Assembly: GCA_905235515.1 (NCBI GenBank)
Contig: CAJOLV010000004.1
Span: 1-52,543 of the forward strand
Direction of reading: 5' to 3'
DNA from: an uncultured Bacilli bacterium
GTDB taxonomy: Bacteria; Bacillota_I; Bacilli_A; RFN20; CAG-826
DNA: 52,543 bases
The notes under the pieces are model-generated. The model was not told the origin of the DNA, made no database searches, and was given only the letters and a program-made list of their open reading frames with translations. Position numbers and translations under genes: made by a program. The stretch's first letter is position 1. Each line of letters opens with the position of its first letter. Below, piece after piece: positions 24,507 to 33,414 of this stretch.

Positions 24507-25679
24507 ATGAACTATAAAGAAAAATCTCTCCAATCCCACAAAGAATGGAGGGGTAAGATTGAAACTAGAGCTCGCGTTCCAGTTGAAAGCAAAGAAGATT
24601 TATCTGTCGCTTATACCCCTGGTGTAGCGGAACCATGTCTCTCTATTAAAGAAGATGTTAATAAAAGCTTTGAATTAACCAGAAGATGGAATACTGTTCC
24701 GGTTATTACTGATGGCACAGCAGTCTTAGGTTTAGGCGATATCGGTCCAGAAGCTGGTTTACCAGTTATGGAAGGTAAAAGTGCTTTATTCAAAGTCTTT
24801 GGCGATGTTGATTCATACCCACTTTGTATCAGAAGTAAAGATACAGAAGAAATCATTAAAACTATCAAACTATTTGCGGGTTCTTGGGGTGGTATCAATT
24901 TAGAAGATATTTCTGCTCCACGCTGTTTTGAAATTGAGACTAGATTAAAAGAAGAATTAGATATTCCCGTCTTCCATGATGATCAACATGGGACCGCCAT
25001 TGTTACGTTAGCCGCTTTAATTAATGCCTTAAAGCTTGTTAATAAAAAGATTGATGATATTAAAATCGTCATTAATGGTGCGGGCGCTGCTGGTATTTCT
25101 ATCTGCAAGTTCTTACTTAACTATGGAGCAAAAAATGTTCTCATTTGCGATAGAGCAGGAATTATTTGCGAAGGTGATGAAACATTAAATCCCGCTCAAA
25201 AAGAAATTGCTAAATTAACAAATCATAATCACATTAAAGGTTTGCTAAAAGATGCAATGGTGGGCGCGGATGTCTTCATCGGTGTCTCTGGTCCTAATTG
25301 CGTAAGTAAAGAAATGGTGGCTTCAATGAATGAGAAATCCATTGTCTTCCCATTAGCTAACCCAGTTCCAGAAATTAATCCAATGGACGCCAAAGATGCT
25401 GGTGCCTATATCATTGGTACAGGTAGTAGTGAATACGCTAACCAAATCAATAATGTCTTAGTTTTCCCAGGACTATTTAGAGGTGCAATTGATGCAAGAG
25501 CGAGAACCATCAATACAGAAATGATGGTCGCTGCTAGCGAAGGCATTGCAAGTTGTGTTAGTGAGAAGGAATTAAATAGAGACTTTATTCTTCCATATCC
25601 ATACGATAGAAAAGCTCATCAATGTGTGGCTAGAAGCGTTAAAGAAGCTGCGATTAGAACTGGTGTCGTAAAAGACTAA
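24507..25679 (+). CDS. Malic enzyme (oxaloacetate-decarboxylating malate dehydrogenase)
   Basis: It catalyses oxidative decarboxylation of malate to pyruvate with NAD(P). Visible motifs are SVAYTPGVAEPC with the catalytic Tyr, EGKSALFK, LEDISAPRCFEIE with the metal-binding acidic residues, FHDDQHGTA, and the Rossmann motif NGAGAAGISI. Length is 390 residues, normal for the short bacterial type without a phosphotransacetylase domain. The frame opens at a GTG (24492), but that triplet lies within the AGTGAG ribosome site; ATG 24507 at 10-nt spacing is the better start. It is the last gene of the operon from 18051 and is followed by a terminator at 25732. The cofactor (NAD or NADP) cannot be told from the sequence alone. 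Confidence 0.93.
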   Translation: MNYKEKSLQSHKEWRGKIETRARVPVESKEDLSVAYTPGVAEPCLSIKEDVNKSFELTRRWNTVPVITDGTAVLGLGDIGPEAGLPVMEGKSALFKVFGDVDSYPLCIRSKDTEEIIKTIKLFAGSWGGINLEDISAPRCFEIETRLKEELDIPVFHDDQHGTAIVTLAALINALKLVNKKIDDIKIVINGAGAAGISICKFLLNYGAKNVLICDRAGIICEGDETLNPAQKEIAKLTNHNHIKGLLKDAMVGADVFIGVSGPNCVSKEMVASMNEKSIVFPLANPVPEINPMDAKDAGAYIIGTGSSEYANQINNVLVFPGLFRGAIDARARTINTEMMVAASEGIASCVSEKELNRDFILPYPYDRKAHQCVARSVKEAAIRTGVVKD

Positions 25680-25731
25680 TTAATTATCAAATTAATCAAA
25701 AAAACACCGCAAAAACTTTATAAAATAATTA

Positions 25732-25769
25732 AAACTGGTGAGATTTAATGTCTGACCAGTTTCTTTTTT
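25732..25769. terminator. Terminator, probably bidirectional
   Basis: AAACTGGT (25732-25739) pairs with ACCAGTTT (25755-25762), followed by a T run on the plus strand. The opposite side has an A-rich flank that could act for the minus-strand ORF ending at 25768. Confidence 0.85.
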
Positions 25770-25866
25770 AAAGCGATTTTAAATATTTTTCAACATTGAG
25801 ATATTGGTGAACATAATATTCCTTGCCTTTGATTTTCTTTATCGAAATATTTCCTTTAACTTCCAT
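25768..25866 (-). CDS. Possible 32-residue protein
   Basis: ATG at 25866 (minus) follows AAAGGAG at good spacing and encodes 32 residues beginning MEVKGNISIKKIKGKEYYVH. The IKKIKGKEYY pattern is like a single beta-hairpin seen at the start of some transposases and Fic-type proteins, so it could be a truncated remnant or a real micro-protein. Its upstream region carries three 10-bp tandem repeats, and it ends in the shared terminator. Confidence 0.45.
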   Translation of the reverse strand: MEVKGNISIKKIKGKEYYVHQYLNVEKYLKSL

Positions 25867-25880
25867 AATCACTCCTTTGT

Positions 25881-25910
25881 TTACTACATTTTACTACATT
25901 TTACTACATC
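25881..25910. repeat. Three tandem 10-bp repeats
   Basis: TTACTACATT, TTACTACATT and TTACTACATC run head to tail at 25881-25910. The 10-bp period puts each copy on the same helix face. They lie 15 nt upstream of the 32-residue minus-strand ORF and downstream of the GH2 gene. Confidence 0.75.
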
Positions 25911-25920
25911 TTGTTTTGTA

Positions 25921-25947
25921 TAAAAAAGCAAGACTTGATGCCTTGCT
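25921..25947 (-). terminator. Terminator of the MFS-GH2 operon
   Basis: AGCAAG (25927-25932) and CTTGCT (25942-25947) form a stem; the plus-strand A6 run at 25922-25927 is the U tract for the minus-strand transcript. It lies 10 nt after the GH2 stop. Confidence 0.75.
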
Positions 25948-25956
25948 GGTTTCTTT

Positions 25957-27624
25957 TTATAGATGGATTTTATCGTTAATTTCTTTAAACCTACTAGGTT
26001 CTATTTTGATTACTTCCCTGTCATATGTGACAAAGCCATTGGTCTCTTCTTCAACATCACTTAACTGGGTATAGACTGTCGCGGACAATCCTTTAGCGAT
26101 GTTATTGATGACATCCACTTCAATCATTTTTTGATATGCATTTAAATAGTCCTCTTTGGTATTGAATTTCTTATATACTGAATTGCCTTTTACAAGGTGT
26201 CCTTCAATAGGTAGCACCAAACCACCAAATTCTGAAAGGATGATACACCTATTCTCTTTCTTTGGTAATTTTACACGCTTGAAATAAACATGCATTGATT
26301 TAAGCTCACCTATTCCTTGGTCATGCCAACCAGAAGCGTGGTCGTATAATCGAGAACTATCTATTTTTAATAATTCATCAAGAATCTTTTTACTATCAAA
26401 TTGGCCCCATCCTTCATTGAAAATAGTCCACAAGGCGATACACGGAAAATTATATAGGTAATCGATTGTTTGCTTAAATTCGTTAATGGCTTCTTTTCTC
26501 CCCTCTTTATTCCTTCTAGAGAACTTCATATAGTGAGTGTCTTTATGATGGATACCAAATATGAGTGGGAAAGCAATCGTGGAGAAATGATATTTATTTC
26601 CTCCATTAACGAAGTCTTGCCAGACTATCATCCCTCTTGTATCGCATTCATAATACCATCTAGGAATCTCAATCTTAATATGTTTTCTAATCATATTAAA
26701 GCCAAGAGATTTTACTAATTCTATATCTTTGATATAGTCATCATAGCTAGGAGGAGTTAATAATCCTTTTTGATAATACCCTTGGTCTAAAACCCCTTTC
26801 ATGAATATTGGCTTATTATTTAACGCTAAACGAGGGATATTATTTTCATCTTTAATGACAGAGAATTTACGCATTGCAAAATATGATGATATAACATCGT
26901 TTTTTACCCTTATTGTTAATGGATAGAGATAGGGATCTTCTGGACTCCAAAGATGCATTTCTTTAATAGGCATATGAATATCTTCGTTAGTAAGAATTTT
27001 TTTATTCTTACCTTCGATGGCAATCTCACATTCATCAACATTAGATTTAACATTGATGATTAATTCTTGTTTATCTATATCAGGAGTGGCTTTAAAAGAT
27101 TCAACGTGAAGATATGGAACGGCTTCTAAATAGACAGGTAAATAAATACCAGATTGAGGGGTGTACCAAATACCTCCATGTTTTAGCTTTTGTTTCCCTC
27201 TCGAGTGATAACTTGTATCTGTAAAGTCTTTGACTTTAACAATTAAAGTATTTTTGTTTTCAAGATATGGTTTTATATCTACTTCAAAAGGAAGAAAACC
27301 ACCGACATGTTTAATTAAAAAGCGACCATTTAAATATACTTCTGCGATTTGGTCAACACCTAAAAAGTGAAGAATTACTTTTTCATCTAGGAATTCTTTA
27401 TCCAAAGTAAAGATTAATCGGTAATACAAACATTCATCTGGTTGTAAAATGCGATTAACACCACTTAAAGGAGATTCAGGTGAATAAGGAACTAAAATTT
27501 TTCCATCCCACTCTTGGGGGATAGTTTCTTTAAAAGAAAACTTATAATCCCATTCCCCATTTAAACAAAGATAACTCTTCCTTTGAAATTGTGGATTAGG
27601 ATGTTCGCTAAGCGGTTTGTTCAC
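25957..27624 (-). CDS. Glycoside hydrolase family 2 enzyme
   Basis: This 555-residue protein has the GH2 order: a sugar-binding jelly roll (about 15-160, with NGEWDYKF and VDQIAEVYLNGRF), an Ig-like domain (about 165-255) and a TIM barrel (about 260-555). The acid/base is Glu404 in FNEGWGQ and the nucleophile Glu465 in LSEFGG. No signal peptide, so it is cytoplasmic. It is shorter than large LacZ enzymes, lacking their C-terminal domains, and is closer to the beta-glucuronidase/mannosidase-like short GH2 group; the exact sugar cannot be set. It starts at GTG behind AAGGA and overlaps the MFS gene by 17 nt, so a sugar taken up by that transporter is the likely substrate. Confidence 0.9.
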   Translation of the reverse strand: MNKPLSEHPNPQFQRKSYLCLNGEWDYKFSFKETIPQEWDGKILVPYSPESPLSGVNRILQPDECLYYRLIFTLDKEFLDEKVILHFLGVDQIAEVYLNGRFLIKHVGGFLPFEVDIKPYLENKNTLIVKVKDFTDTSYHSRGKQKLKHGGIWYTPQSGIYLPVYLEAVPYLHVESFKATPDIDKQELIINVKSNVDECEIAIEGKNKKILTNEDIHMPIKEMHLWSPEDPYLYPLTIRVKNDVISSYFAMRKFSVIKDENNIPRLALNNKPIFMKGVLDQGYYQKGLLTPPSYDDYIKDIELVKSLGFNMIRKHIKIEIPRWYYECDTRGMIVWQDFVNGGNKYHFSTIAFPLIFGIHHKDTHYMKFSRRNKEGRKEAINEFKQTIDYLYNFPCIALWTIFNEGWGQFDSKKILDELLKIDSSRLYDHASGWHDQGIGELKSMHVYFKRVKLPKKENRCIILSEFGGLVLPIEGHLVKGNSVYKKFNTKEDYLNAYQKMIEVDVINNIAKGLSATVYTQLSDVEEETNGFVTYDREVIKIEPSRFKEINDKIHL

Positions 27625-28912
27625 TATCCTTTTTCTCCTTCTTGATTAAGATGATTAATGGAATTAAGACAAATAATAATACTATTGCGGTAAATAAGAA
27701 GATTAAACTATTTGGTCTAGTGACAGTTTGACCATAATCATTAACATATGTATTTGGATTAATATTAGAAACCGCCATACCGATATATGGACCAGTGACC
27801 ATAGGAATCATCACCACAAAGACCATTCTGACACCTTGGAATAAACCTGCTTGATTGCTTGGCGTGTAATCTCTCACCTTTGCGCCTAAAACAGCAGTGG
27901 ACACTAAATAGCCCGCCATTAAGATGGTCGTGCCGATAATAACGCCAACTTGATCAGTTAAGAAAGTCATTAAAACTCCACCTAGCGCCGCTGCACCAAG
28001 GGCAGGGAAGATAATCTTGTTTTTACCAAGTTTATCCATAAATAAGCCTAAAACAACTGTGATGATTGATGCGGATATAAGAACTACTGCAACAGTGATG
28101 GTAAAATCAACTGTCACACTATGATTGATATAGACCATTAGATATGGCATAAATACTTGAATCGCGATATTAAAGACCATGAATGACAACAAGGCTAAAT
28201 ATAATTTAGAATTATCTTTAATAACCTTTGGTCTAAATCCATGAATAATATTCATAAAATATGGTTCTTCTTTGTTTGGTTGAATATTTTCTTTTGGATA
28301 TAAGAATAGACAAACTAAACCAATAACCGTGGTGATACCACCAAAGATATAGAAGAATAAATCCCATCTTGGAGGAGTTTGTTCAACAAATATGCCACCT
28401 ACTAAAACAATGACAATCATCGCAAATAGCGGTAAGACAGATAAAACAGATTCTACCTTGCCTCTATTAGTGGGATTGGTATTATCAGTGACATAAGCGT
28501 TAAATGCCGCATCGTTCGCGGTGCTCCCAAAAAATGTCATAACGCAATCTGCGACAACGATTAATGAGCCAGCAAGGAACGCACTATTATTAAAAATAAG
28601 TGTTGCCTTATTGGAAGGATCTAAGAACGCAAATAGAATAATGGAAATACCCCAAACGATATAACCTAGAGAGATAAAGATTTTTCTTTTTCCTACTCTA
28701 TCGGATAACGCCCCCATAAATAATGTGGTGATTGTCGCGGTAACCGCACTTAAAGCGGTCATTAAAGGAATGAATAGATTAACGGCTTTTTCCGGAGAAG
28801 TGAAAAAGACATAAAGATTTAAGTAATTATTTTCAATAGCCCACGCTAATTGGCCAACAAAACCAGCAATAAGAAACGAAAGCCATTTTCTAATCCCTAA
28901 TTTATTTTCCAT
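27608..28912 (-). CDS. MFS sugar transporter
   Basis: This 434-residue protein has about 12 hydrophobic segments and the major-facilitator loop motif GALSDRVGKRK between segments 2 and 3. A GLFMDKLGKNK-like motif occurs in the second half. It resembles the glycoside/hexuronide or SLC45-like sugar-proton symporters. The reading frame extends to a GTG at 28927, but that triplet is part of the GTGAGG ribosome site; ATG 28912 at 9-nt spacing is preferred. It is co-transcribed with the overlapping GH2 gene and divergent from thyA, with TATAAT (minus strand, 28938-28933) as likely -10. Confidence 0.9.
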   Translation of the reverse strand: MENKLGIRKWLSFLIAGFVGQLAWAIENNYLNLYVFFTSPEKAVNLFIPLMTALSAVTATITTLFMGALSDRVGKRKIFISLGYIVWGISIILFAFLDPSNKATLIFNNSAFLAGSLIVVADCVMTFFGSTANDAAFNAYVTDNTNPTNRGKVESVLSVLPLFAMIVIVLVGGIFVEQTPPRWDLFFYIFGGITTVIGLVCLFLYPKENIQPNKEEPYFMNIIHGFRPKVIKDNSKLYLALLSFMVFNIAIQVFMPYLMVYINHSVTVDFTITVAVVLISASIITVVLGLFMDKLGKNKIIFPALGAAALGGVLMTFLTDQVGVIIGTTILMAGYLVSTAVLGAKVRDYTPSNQAGLFQGVRMVFVVMIPMVTGPYIGMAVSNINPNTYVNDYGQTVTRPNSLIFLFTAIVLLFVLIPLIILIKKEKKDSEQTA

Positions 28913-29021
28913 AAATATAAACCTCACTTACTATTATAAAACAAAAACAAATAACAAGTGATGGTATAAAAAACTAGTTAATTAATAATTAAATCAGTAT
29001 GATAGTAGAGAGGTGATTTTT

Positions 29022-29852
29022 ATGTCAAAAGCAGATGAAATTTTTGTGCAAAATATGAAAGATATTTTAGAAAACGGGTTCTGGGATACTGATTTATCAG
29101 TGAGACCACATTGGGAGGATGGCACACCCGCTCATACAGTGAAGAAGTTCTGTATTGTCAATCGTTATAATTTACAAGAAGAACTCCCAATCTTAACTAT
29201 TAGAAGAACTGCTTTTAAATCATGCTTAGATGAACTTTTATGGATTTGGCAAAAGAAATCTAATAATGTTCATGAATTAAATAGTCATATTTGGGACTCT
29301 TGGGCGGATGAAACTGGTTCAATCGGCAAAGCCTATGGTTATCAATTAGGCATTAAGCACAAATATCCAGAAGGTGAATTCGATCAAGTTGATAGAGTTT
29401 TATATGATTTAAAGCATAATCCTCAATCGAGAAGAATTTTGACAAATATTTATAATTTCCAAGACTTACATGAAATGCATTTATATCCATGTGCCTACTC
29501 CATGACCTTCAATGTCACAGGCGACACATTAAATGGCATATTACATCAAAGAAGTAATGATATGTTAACCGCGAATAACTGGAATGTTTTACAATACTCG
29601 TTATTATTGATGATGTTTGCGCAAGTGTCTGGCTTAAAAGTTGGCGAATTAGTCCATGTTATTGCTGATGCACATATATACGATAGACACATTGATCTCG
29701 TCAAAGAAGTCATCGCTAAACCACAACATAAAGCACCTAAGCTCATCATGGATAAATCCATCACTAATTTCTATGACTTCACAGTGGATTCATTCAAACT
29801 AGTGGATTACGAATACGAGAAACTAGATAAGAAGATTCCGGTGGCTATCTAA
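29022..29852 (+). CDS. thyA: Thymidylate synthase
   Basis: It converts dUMP and methylenetetrahydrofolate to dTMP and dihydrofolate. The catalytic Cys157 is in YPCAYSM, followed by HQRSNDM (phosphate/dUMP contacts) and HIYDRHID. The length of 276 residues is within the normal ThyA range. The frame opens at GTG 29013, but that lies in the GAGAGGTGAT ribosome site; ATG 29022 is the right start. A -10-like TATGAT is at 28998-29003. folA follows after 1 nt, the common thyA-folA pair that recycles the dihydrofolate produced. Confidence 0.97.
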   Translation: MSKADEIFVQNMKDILENGFWDTDLSVRPHWEDGTPAHTVKKFCIVNRYNLQEELPILTIRRTAFKSCLDELLWIWQKKSNNVHELNSHIWDSWADETGSIGKAYGYQLGIKHKYPEGEFDQVDRVLYDLKHNPQSRRILTNIYNFQDLHEMHLYPCAYSMTFNVTGDTLNGILHQRSNDMLTANNWNVLQYSLLLMMFAQVSGLKVGELVHVIADAHIYDRHIDLVKEVIAKPQHKAPKLIMDKSITNFYDFTVDSFKLVDYEYEKLDKKIPVAI

Positions 29853-29853
29853 T

Positions 29854-30366
29854 ATGATAATTTCAATCTTAAACTGCGATAATAAGTGGGGGATTGGCAA
29901 ACGTAATGGTTTGCTATTTTCTCTACCTTTAGATATGAAGTTCTTTAGGGAAACCACAAAAGGACACACTGTTTGTATGGGCGAGAATACATTATTATCT
30001 TTTCCAGGAAGTAAACCTTTAAAAAATAGAATAAATATTGTCTTATCCCAAGATCCAAATCATAACTATGAAGGAGTAATTAATGTTCATACATTTGATG
30101 ACTTCCTCCATGAGATTAAAAAATCCTCACTAAAAGATGATGTCTATATCATTGGTGGTGCTTCTATCTATCGTCAAACATTACCATATGTGGATAAGGT
30201 TCTATTAACTAAAGTCCATAAGGATGGTGGAGCGGAAGTATTCTTTGTTAATTTAGATGATCATCCAGACTTCGAAATAGTGGAATCTGGCCCATTAATT
30301 AAAGATGGTGAGATAGACATTCAATTCACAACATATATCAATAAAAACAAAGCAGAAATCAAATAA
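29854..30366 (+). CDS. folA: Dihydrofolate reductase
   Basis: It reduces dihydrofolate to tetrahydrofolate with NADPH. The 170-residue protein has WGIGKRNGLLFSLPLDMKFF (substrate and nicotinamide site; the acidic active-site residue is the Asp of LPLDMKFF), the INIVLS strand and VYIIGGASIYRQ. The usual GRKT/W cofactor loop reads GENT here, a noticeable change at the NADPH 2'-phosphate site. It has no separate ribosome site and starts 1 nt after thyA, so translation is coupled. The terminator overlaps its last codons. Confidence 0.95.
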   Translation: MIISILNCDNKWGIGKRNGLLFSLPLDMKFFRETTKGHTVCMGENTLLSFPGSKPLKNRINIVLSQDPNHNYEGVINVHTFDDFLHEIKKSSLKDDVYIIGGASIYRQTLPYVDKVLLTKVHKDGGAEVFFVNLDDHPDFEIVESGPLIKDGEIDIQFTTYINKNKAEIK

Positions 30367-30381
30367 GAAATCTGCTTTTTG
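30349..30381 (+). terminator. Terminator overlapping the 3' end of folA
   Basis: AAAGCAGA (30349-30356, within the last codons of folA) pairs with TCTGCTTT (30371-30378) and is followed by T residues. Confidence 0.75.
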
Positions 30382-30431
30382 TTTGGGTTTTGCAACAATT
30401 TACGCAGATTTTGCTGTGTTTTTGCCCAAAA

Positions 30432-30461
30432 TAAAAAGGCTAGAAGTCGAAACCTCTAGCC
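30432..30461 (-). terminator. Terminator of the Big_2 lipoprotein gene
   Basis: GGCTAGA (30438-30444) pairs with TCTAGCC (30455-30461); the plus-strand A run at 30433-30437 provides the U tract for minus-strand transcripts. It lies 18 nt after the stop. Confidence 0.85.
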
Positions 30462-30478
30462 GATTGATTTTTGATAAA

Positions 30479-33310
30479 TTATGCAGAGAATGTTGTCATA
30501 CCAATAACAGCAGAGATTGGATATGAACCAGCACTTGCAATAACATATGCAGACATATAATTACCGGTTGCTAAGTCAGATGCAAATGTTGTGTCTTTTG
30601 CGTAATCGAATTGATCGACACTGTATTCGTTGATAATTGTTTCACCCATAGCGGTATTGACTGAGGATTTGTATCCATTGAATGTGCTATCTAATGTGTA
30701 TCCGGAGAATCCTGTTGTAGGACCGGTAAATGTTAAACCATTGCTATATGCAGGATCAGAGAATAACATTGCGTGGCCACCAGCTTGTGAATGGAAGATT
30801 AAACCCATTTGGCCAAGTCCACCATATAATTGTTGGTAACTACTCATTGCGACATAATCAGCTTCTTCACTATTGGTGAATTTTGTTAAATCCATCTTGA
30901 ATTGATCTGTTTCACCATTATTAATAGTGAATCTACCTTGTAATGGAGAACCATGTAATTCTTTATCGCCATCATACCAAGTGTCTTTATTTATTAATGG
31001 GGAATAGCCACACATATCGATACAAATCATATTCATAATTGGAGTTGCACCGTCGGTATCAAGTTTCATAACGGTTTTGCCACTATGAGCAACAGCGTTT
31101 TTACCTAAAACACCCTCAGTTGGATGGCCAGCAGCAACCATCATTTGTGTTAAACCGCTTGCGTTATGACCAGTAAACCAAGGTTCTTGACCAGTAATCC
31201 AGTTTTCTAAGTGACAGTTTTCACAATCAACATAAGCGGTGGTGTGGTATGTACCTTCACCATATCTATTTATGGCAGCCATATTGACTTCGTCAATTAA
31301 GAATAATGCGCCACCAGCGTCTTCTAAGTAAGAGTTGGTGATTTTATTTACTTTTGTTCCAAATGCATAATACATAGAGTTATATGAACCATAGTTCTTT
31401 GCACGGTCAATATAAATATTAGCAGGAATATTATCATAGCTTGTATCTTGTGTGATGAAAGTGGTGAATGTGTTAGAAGAAATGAGGTTTGTGGAATGGA
31501 AATCGGTTGCACCAATCTTATACATCATTAATCCACCTGCGTATTTATCTTCTGAGGAGAATTCGCCATTACCTCTAACGGTAAGGTTTCTAATATATGT
31601 TTCGCCACCACCATGTTTAGTTTGATTGTCTGTCCATTGTTCCCAGTTGTTAGATGCACAGTTCCAACCGAAGAATTGGCCGTGTGAACCATCTTCTTTT
31701 TGGTAATCTTTCATTCTGCCGTTTTTCATTGCGTTATTAAAGTCATAGATTTGTTTAATGCCAGAATAATTGATGGAGAAGTAGTTGCCTTCAAAGACAA
31801 ATTTTTCATCTAATTTTGTGGTTCTATGGAATATAGTTGTCCAGTCTTTAACAGAGCCGACTAATAATTCTTTACCAGAATCTCTATCAATAGTAGGAAG
31901 ATTGTTGAGAGTTAAGTTTGTGTTCTTGTTAGCAATCCATTGATCATAGTCATCAGAATAGTTTTCGATATAATTGTTAACAAAATCTTCAGTGGTGAGG
32001 TAGCAAGCAGGTAAATCACTTGTTTGAACAGTAATATCCGCATGTAAGACTAAACCTTCAACATTTTCAAAACCTTCTGGTCTAATGTCTGCCCATGGAT
32101 CTCCTTCGGTAGTAGAAGCAGGTCTAATGTCTCTATTATCGAATAATGTTAAATCAGTCAACCCATAAACGTTATAGCCTTTAATAACTTCTAATTCGAT
32201 AGAAGCTGTAGCGCCTGTTTCAACTTCTTCATAAGCGTATGAAGCAGCTTGAATGGTTAATCTGAAACGATTATCAATAGCATCTTCTGTGAATTGGAAG
32301 GAATCGATAGTGTTGCTGTTAGCGGAACGGGTAGCTTCAACATAAACTGTTGGTTCGCTAACTTCTTGATAAGCACTTTCAACATATCTTTCTAATTTAA
32401 TATCAACATATGGATCTTGAATTGCTGTTTCATGTAATTCTTCATCTGTACCAGAAGCAGTAACATGGAATTTGAATGGGTTTAAATTACCGACTTTGTA
32501 TAAATCTGCACCACCTTGTTCATTCTCATAATATGTATTACGATATGTGGCATCATCAACATTGCCTGTAATATTTTCCACTTTGTCTAAAGTTGTTGTT
32601 CTTTGTAAATAAGAAGCATAGAAATTTGGCACGTTAATAGCGCTAACGGTTAATGCTAATTTCGCCATATTAACTTTAACGCTAATGGTTTTGCTAACTG
32701 TGTTTCCTTCTTCAGCGCCTAATGCTGTCGCGGTAATAGAAGCGGTTCCTTCTTTAACACCAACAACTTTGTTGTTTTCAACTTTAGCGACTGATTCGTC
32801 GCTAGAAACATATTCAATGTTTTTGTTTGTCGCATTTGCAGGTGTGAATTGAGGAGCTAAATCAAATTGTTGGCCCTCTTCAATTGTGACACTGAGAGAT
32901 GCGAGTGTGATGTCTGTAACATACACTGTTGTTTGTGCAGCAGTAACATTTACTGTCACACTAGCTGTAAAACCACCATCTTCTGTAGTGACAGTGATTG
33001 TTGCGGAACCTGCGCTTAACGCAGAGATTAAGCCGTTTTCAGATACAGAAACTTTTGTTGGTTCGGAAGAACTAAATGTTACTTTCTTGTTTGTTGCATT
33101 AGCTGGTGCAACTGTCGCGGTTAATTGATGTGTATCACCCTCGGTTAAATCGAGTGATTGGGAATCTAAACTAACACCTGTTACTTTGACAGTAGTAGGT
33201 TCCACTGGCGTTGGCTCTTCTGGTTCATCAGCGCAACCGACTAAGCCGATTGATAATGCTGGAACGATAGTGAGAAGAGACAATGCTAATAGCTTTTTAC
33301 TCTTTTTCAT
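30479..33310 (-). CDS. Large Big_2-domain lipoprotein
   Basis: This 943-residue lipoprotein has lipobox LVGC with Cys26 and a Pro/Glu linker. Two Big_2 immunoglobulin-like domains follow (about 42-124 and 128-212), each with the pattern VTGVSLDS or VTDITLAS, ANATNK and ITVT or ITAT. The remaining about 730 residues are aromatic- and Asn-rich, beta-structured, with repeated Y-N and G-A-T elements; they resemble a beta-helix or pectate-lyase-like surface protein but I recognise no catalytic motif. GAAAGGAA supports the start. It follows the ABC-transporter genes after a 104-nt gap in the same direction and may be read from the same transcript; it could be a surface partner of that transporter. 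Confidence 0.85.
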   Translation of the reverse strand: MKKSKKLLALSLLTIVPALSIGLVGCADEPEEPTPVEPTTVKVTGVSLDSQSLDLTEGDTHQLTATVAPANATNKKVTFSSSEPTKVSVSENGLISALSAGSATITVTTEDGGFTASVTVNVTAAQTTVYVTDITLASLSVTIEEGQQFDLAPQFTPANATNKNIEYVSSDESVAKVENNKVVGVKEGTASITATALGAEEGNTVSKTISVKVNMAKLALTVSAINVPNFYASYLQRTTTLDKVENITGNVDDATYRNTYYENEQGGADLYKVGNLNPFKFHVTASGTDEELHETAIQDPYVDIKLERYVESAYQEVSEPTVYVEATRSANSNTIDSFQFTEDAIDNRFRLTIQAASYAYEEVETGATASIELEVIKGYNVYGLTDLTLFDNRDIRPASTTEGDPWADIRPEGFENVEGLVLHADITVQTSDLPACYLTTEDFVNNYIENYSDDYDQWIANKNTNLTLNNLPTIDRDSGKELLVGSVKDWTTIFHRTTKLDEKFVFEGNYFSINYSGIKQIYDFNNAMKNGRMKDYQKEDGSHGQFFGWNCASNNWEQWTDNQTKHGGGETYIRNLTVRGNGEFSSEDKYAGGLMMYKIGATDFHSTNLISSNTFTTFITQDTSYDNIPANIYIDRAKNYGSYNSMYYAFGTKVNKITNSYLEDAGGALFLIDEVNMAAINRYGEGTYHTTAYVDCENCHLENWITGQEPWFTGHNASGLTQMMVAAGHPTEGVLGKNAVAHSGKTVMKLDTDGATPIMNMICIDMCGYSPLINKDTWYDGDKELHGSPLQGRFTINNGETDQFKMDLTKFTNSEEADYVAMSSYQQLYGGLGQMGLIFHSQAGGHAMLFSDPAYSNGLTFTGPTTGFSGYTLDSTFNGYKSSVNTAMGETIINEYSVDQFDYAKDTTFASDLATGNYMSAYVIASAGSYPISAVIGMTTFSA

Positions 33311-33414
33311 AATTTGAAATTCCTTTCTTTTTTTAAAATATTAAATGAGCTATTGTAAATGATTTTGAATGTTCTAAATATATGCCTTTTCTAGTAAATT
33401 ATGCCCTCCTTAAA

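Noticed and set aside
25881-25910. Short CRISPR-like array
   Set aside because: Repeats are 10 bp, contiguous and without spacers; no cas genes anywhere in the window.
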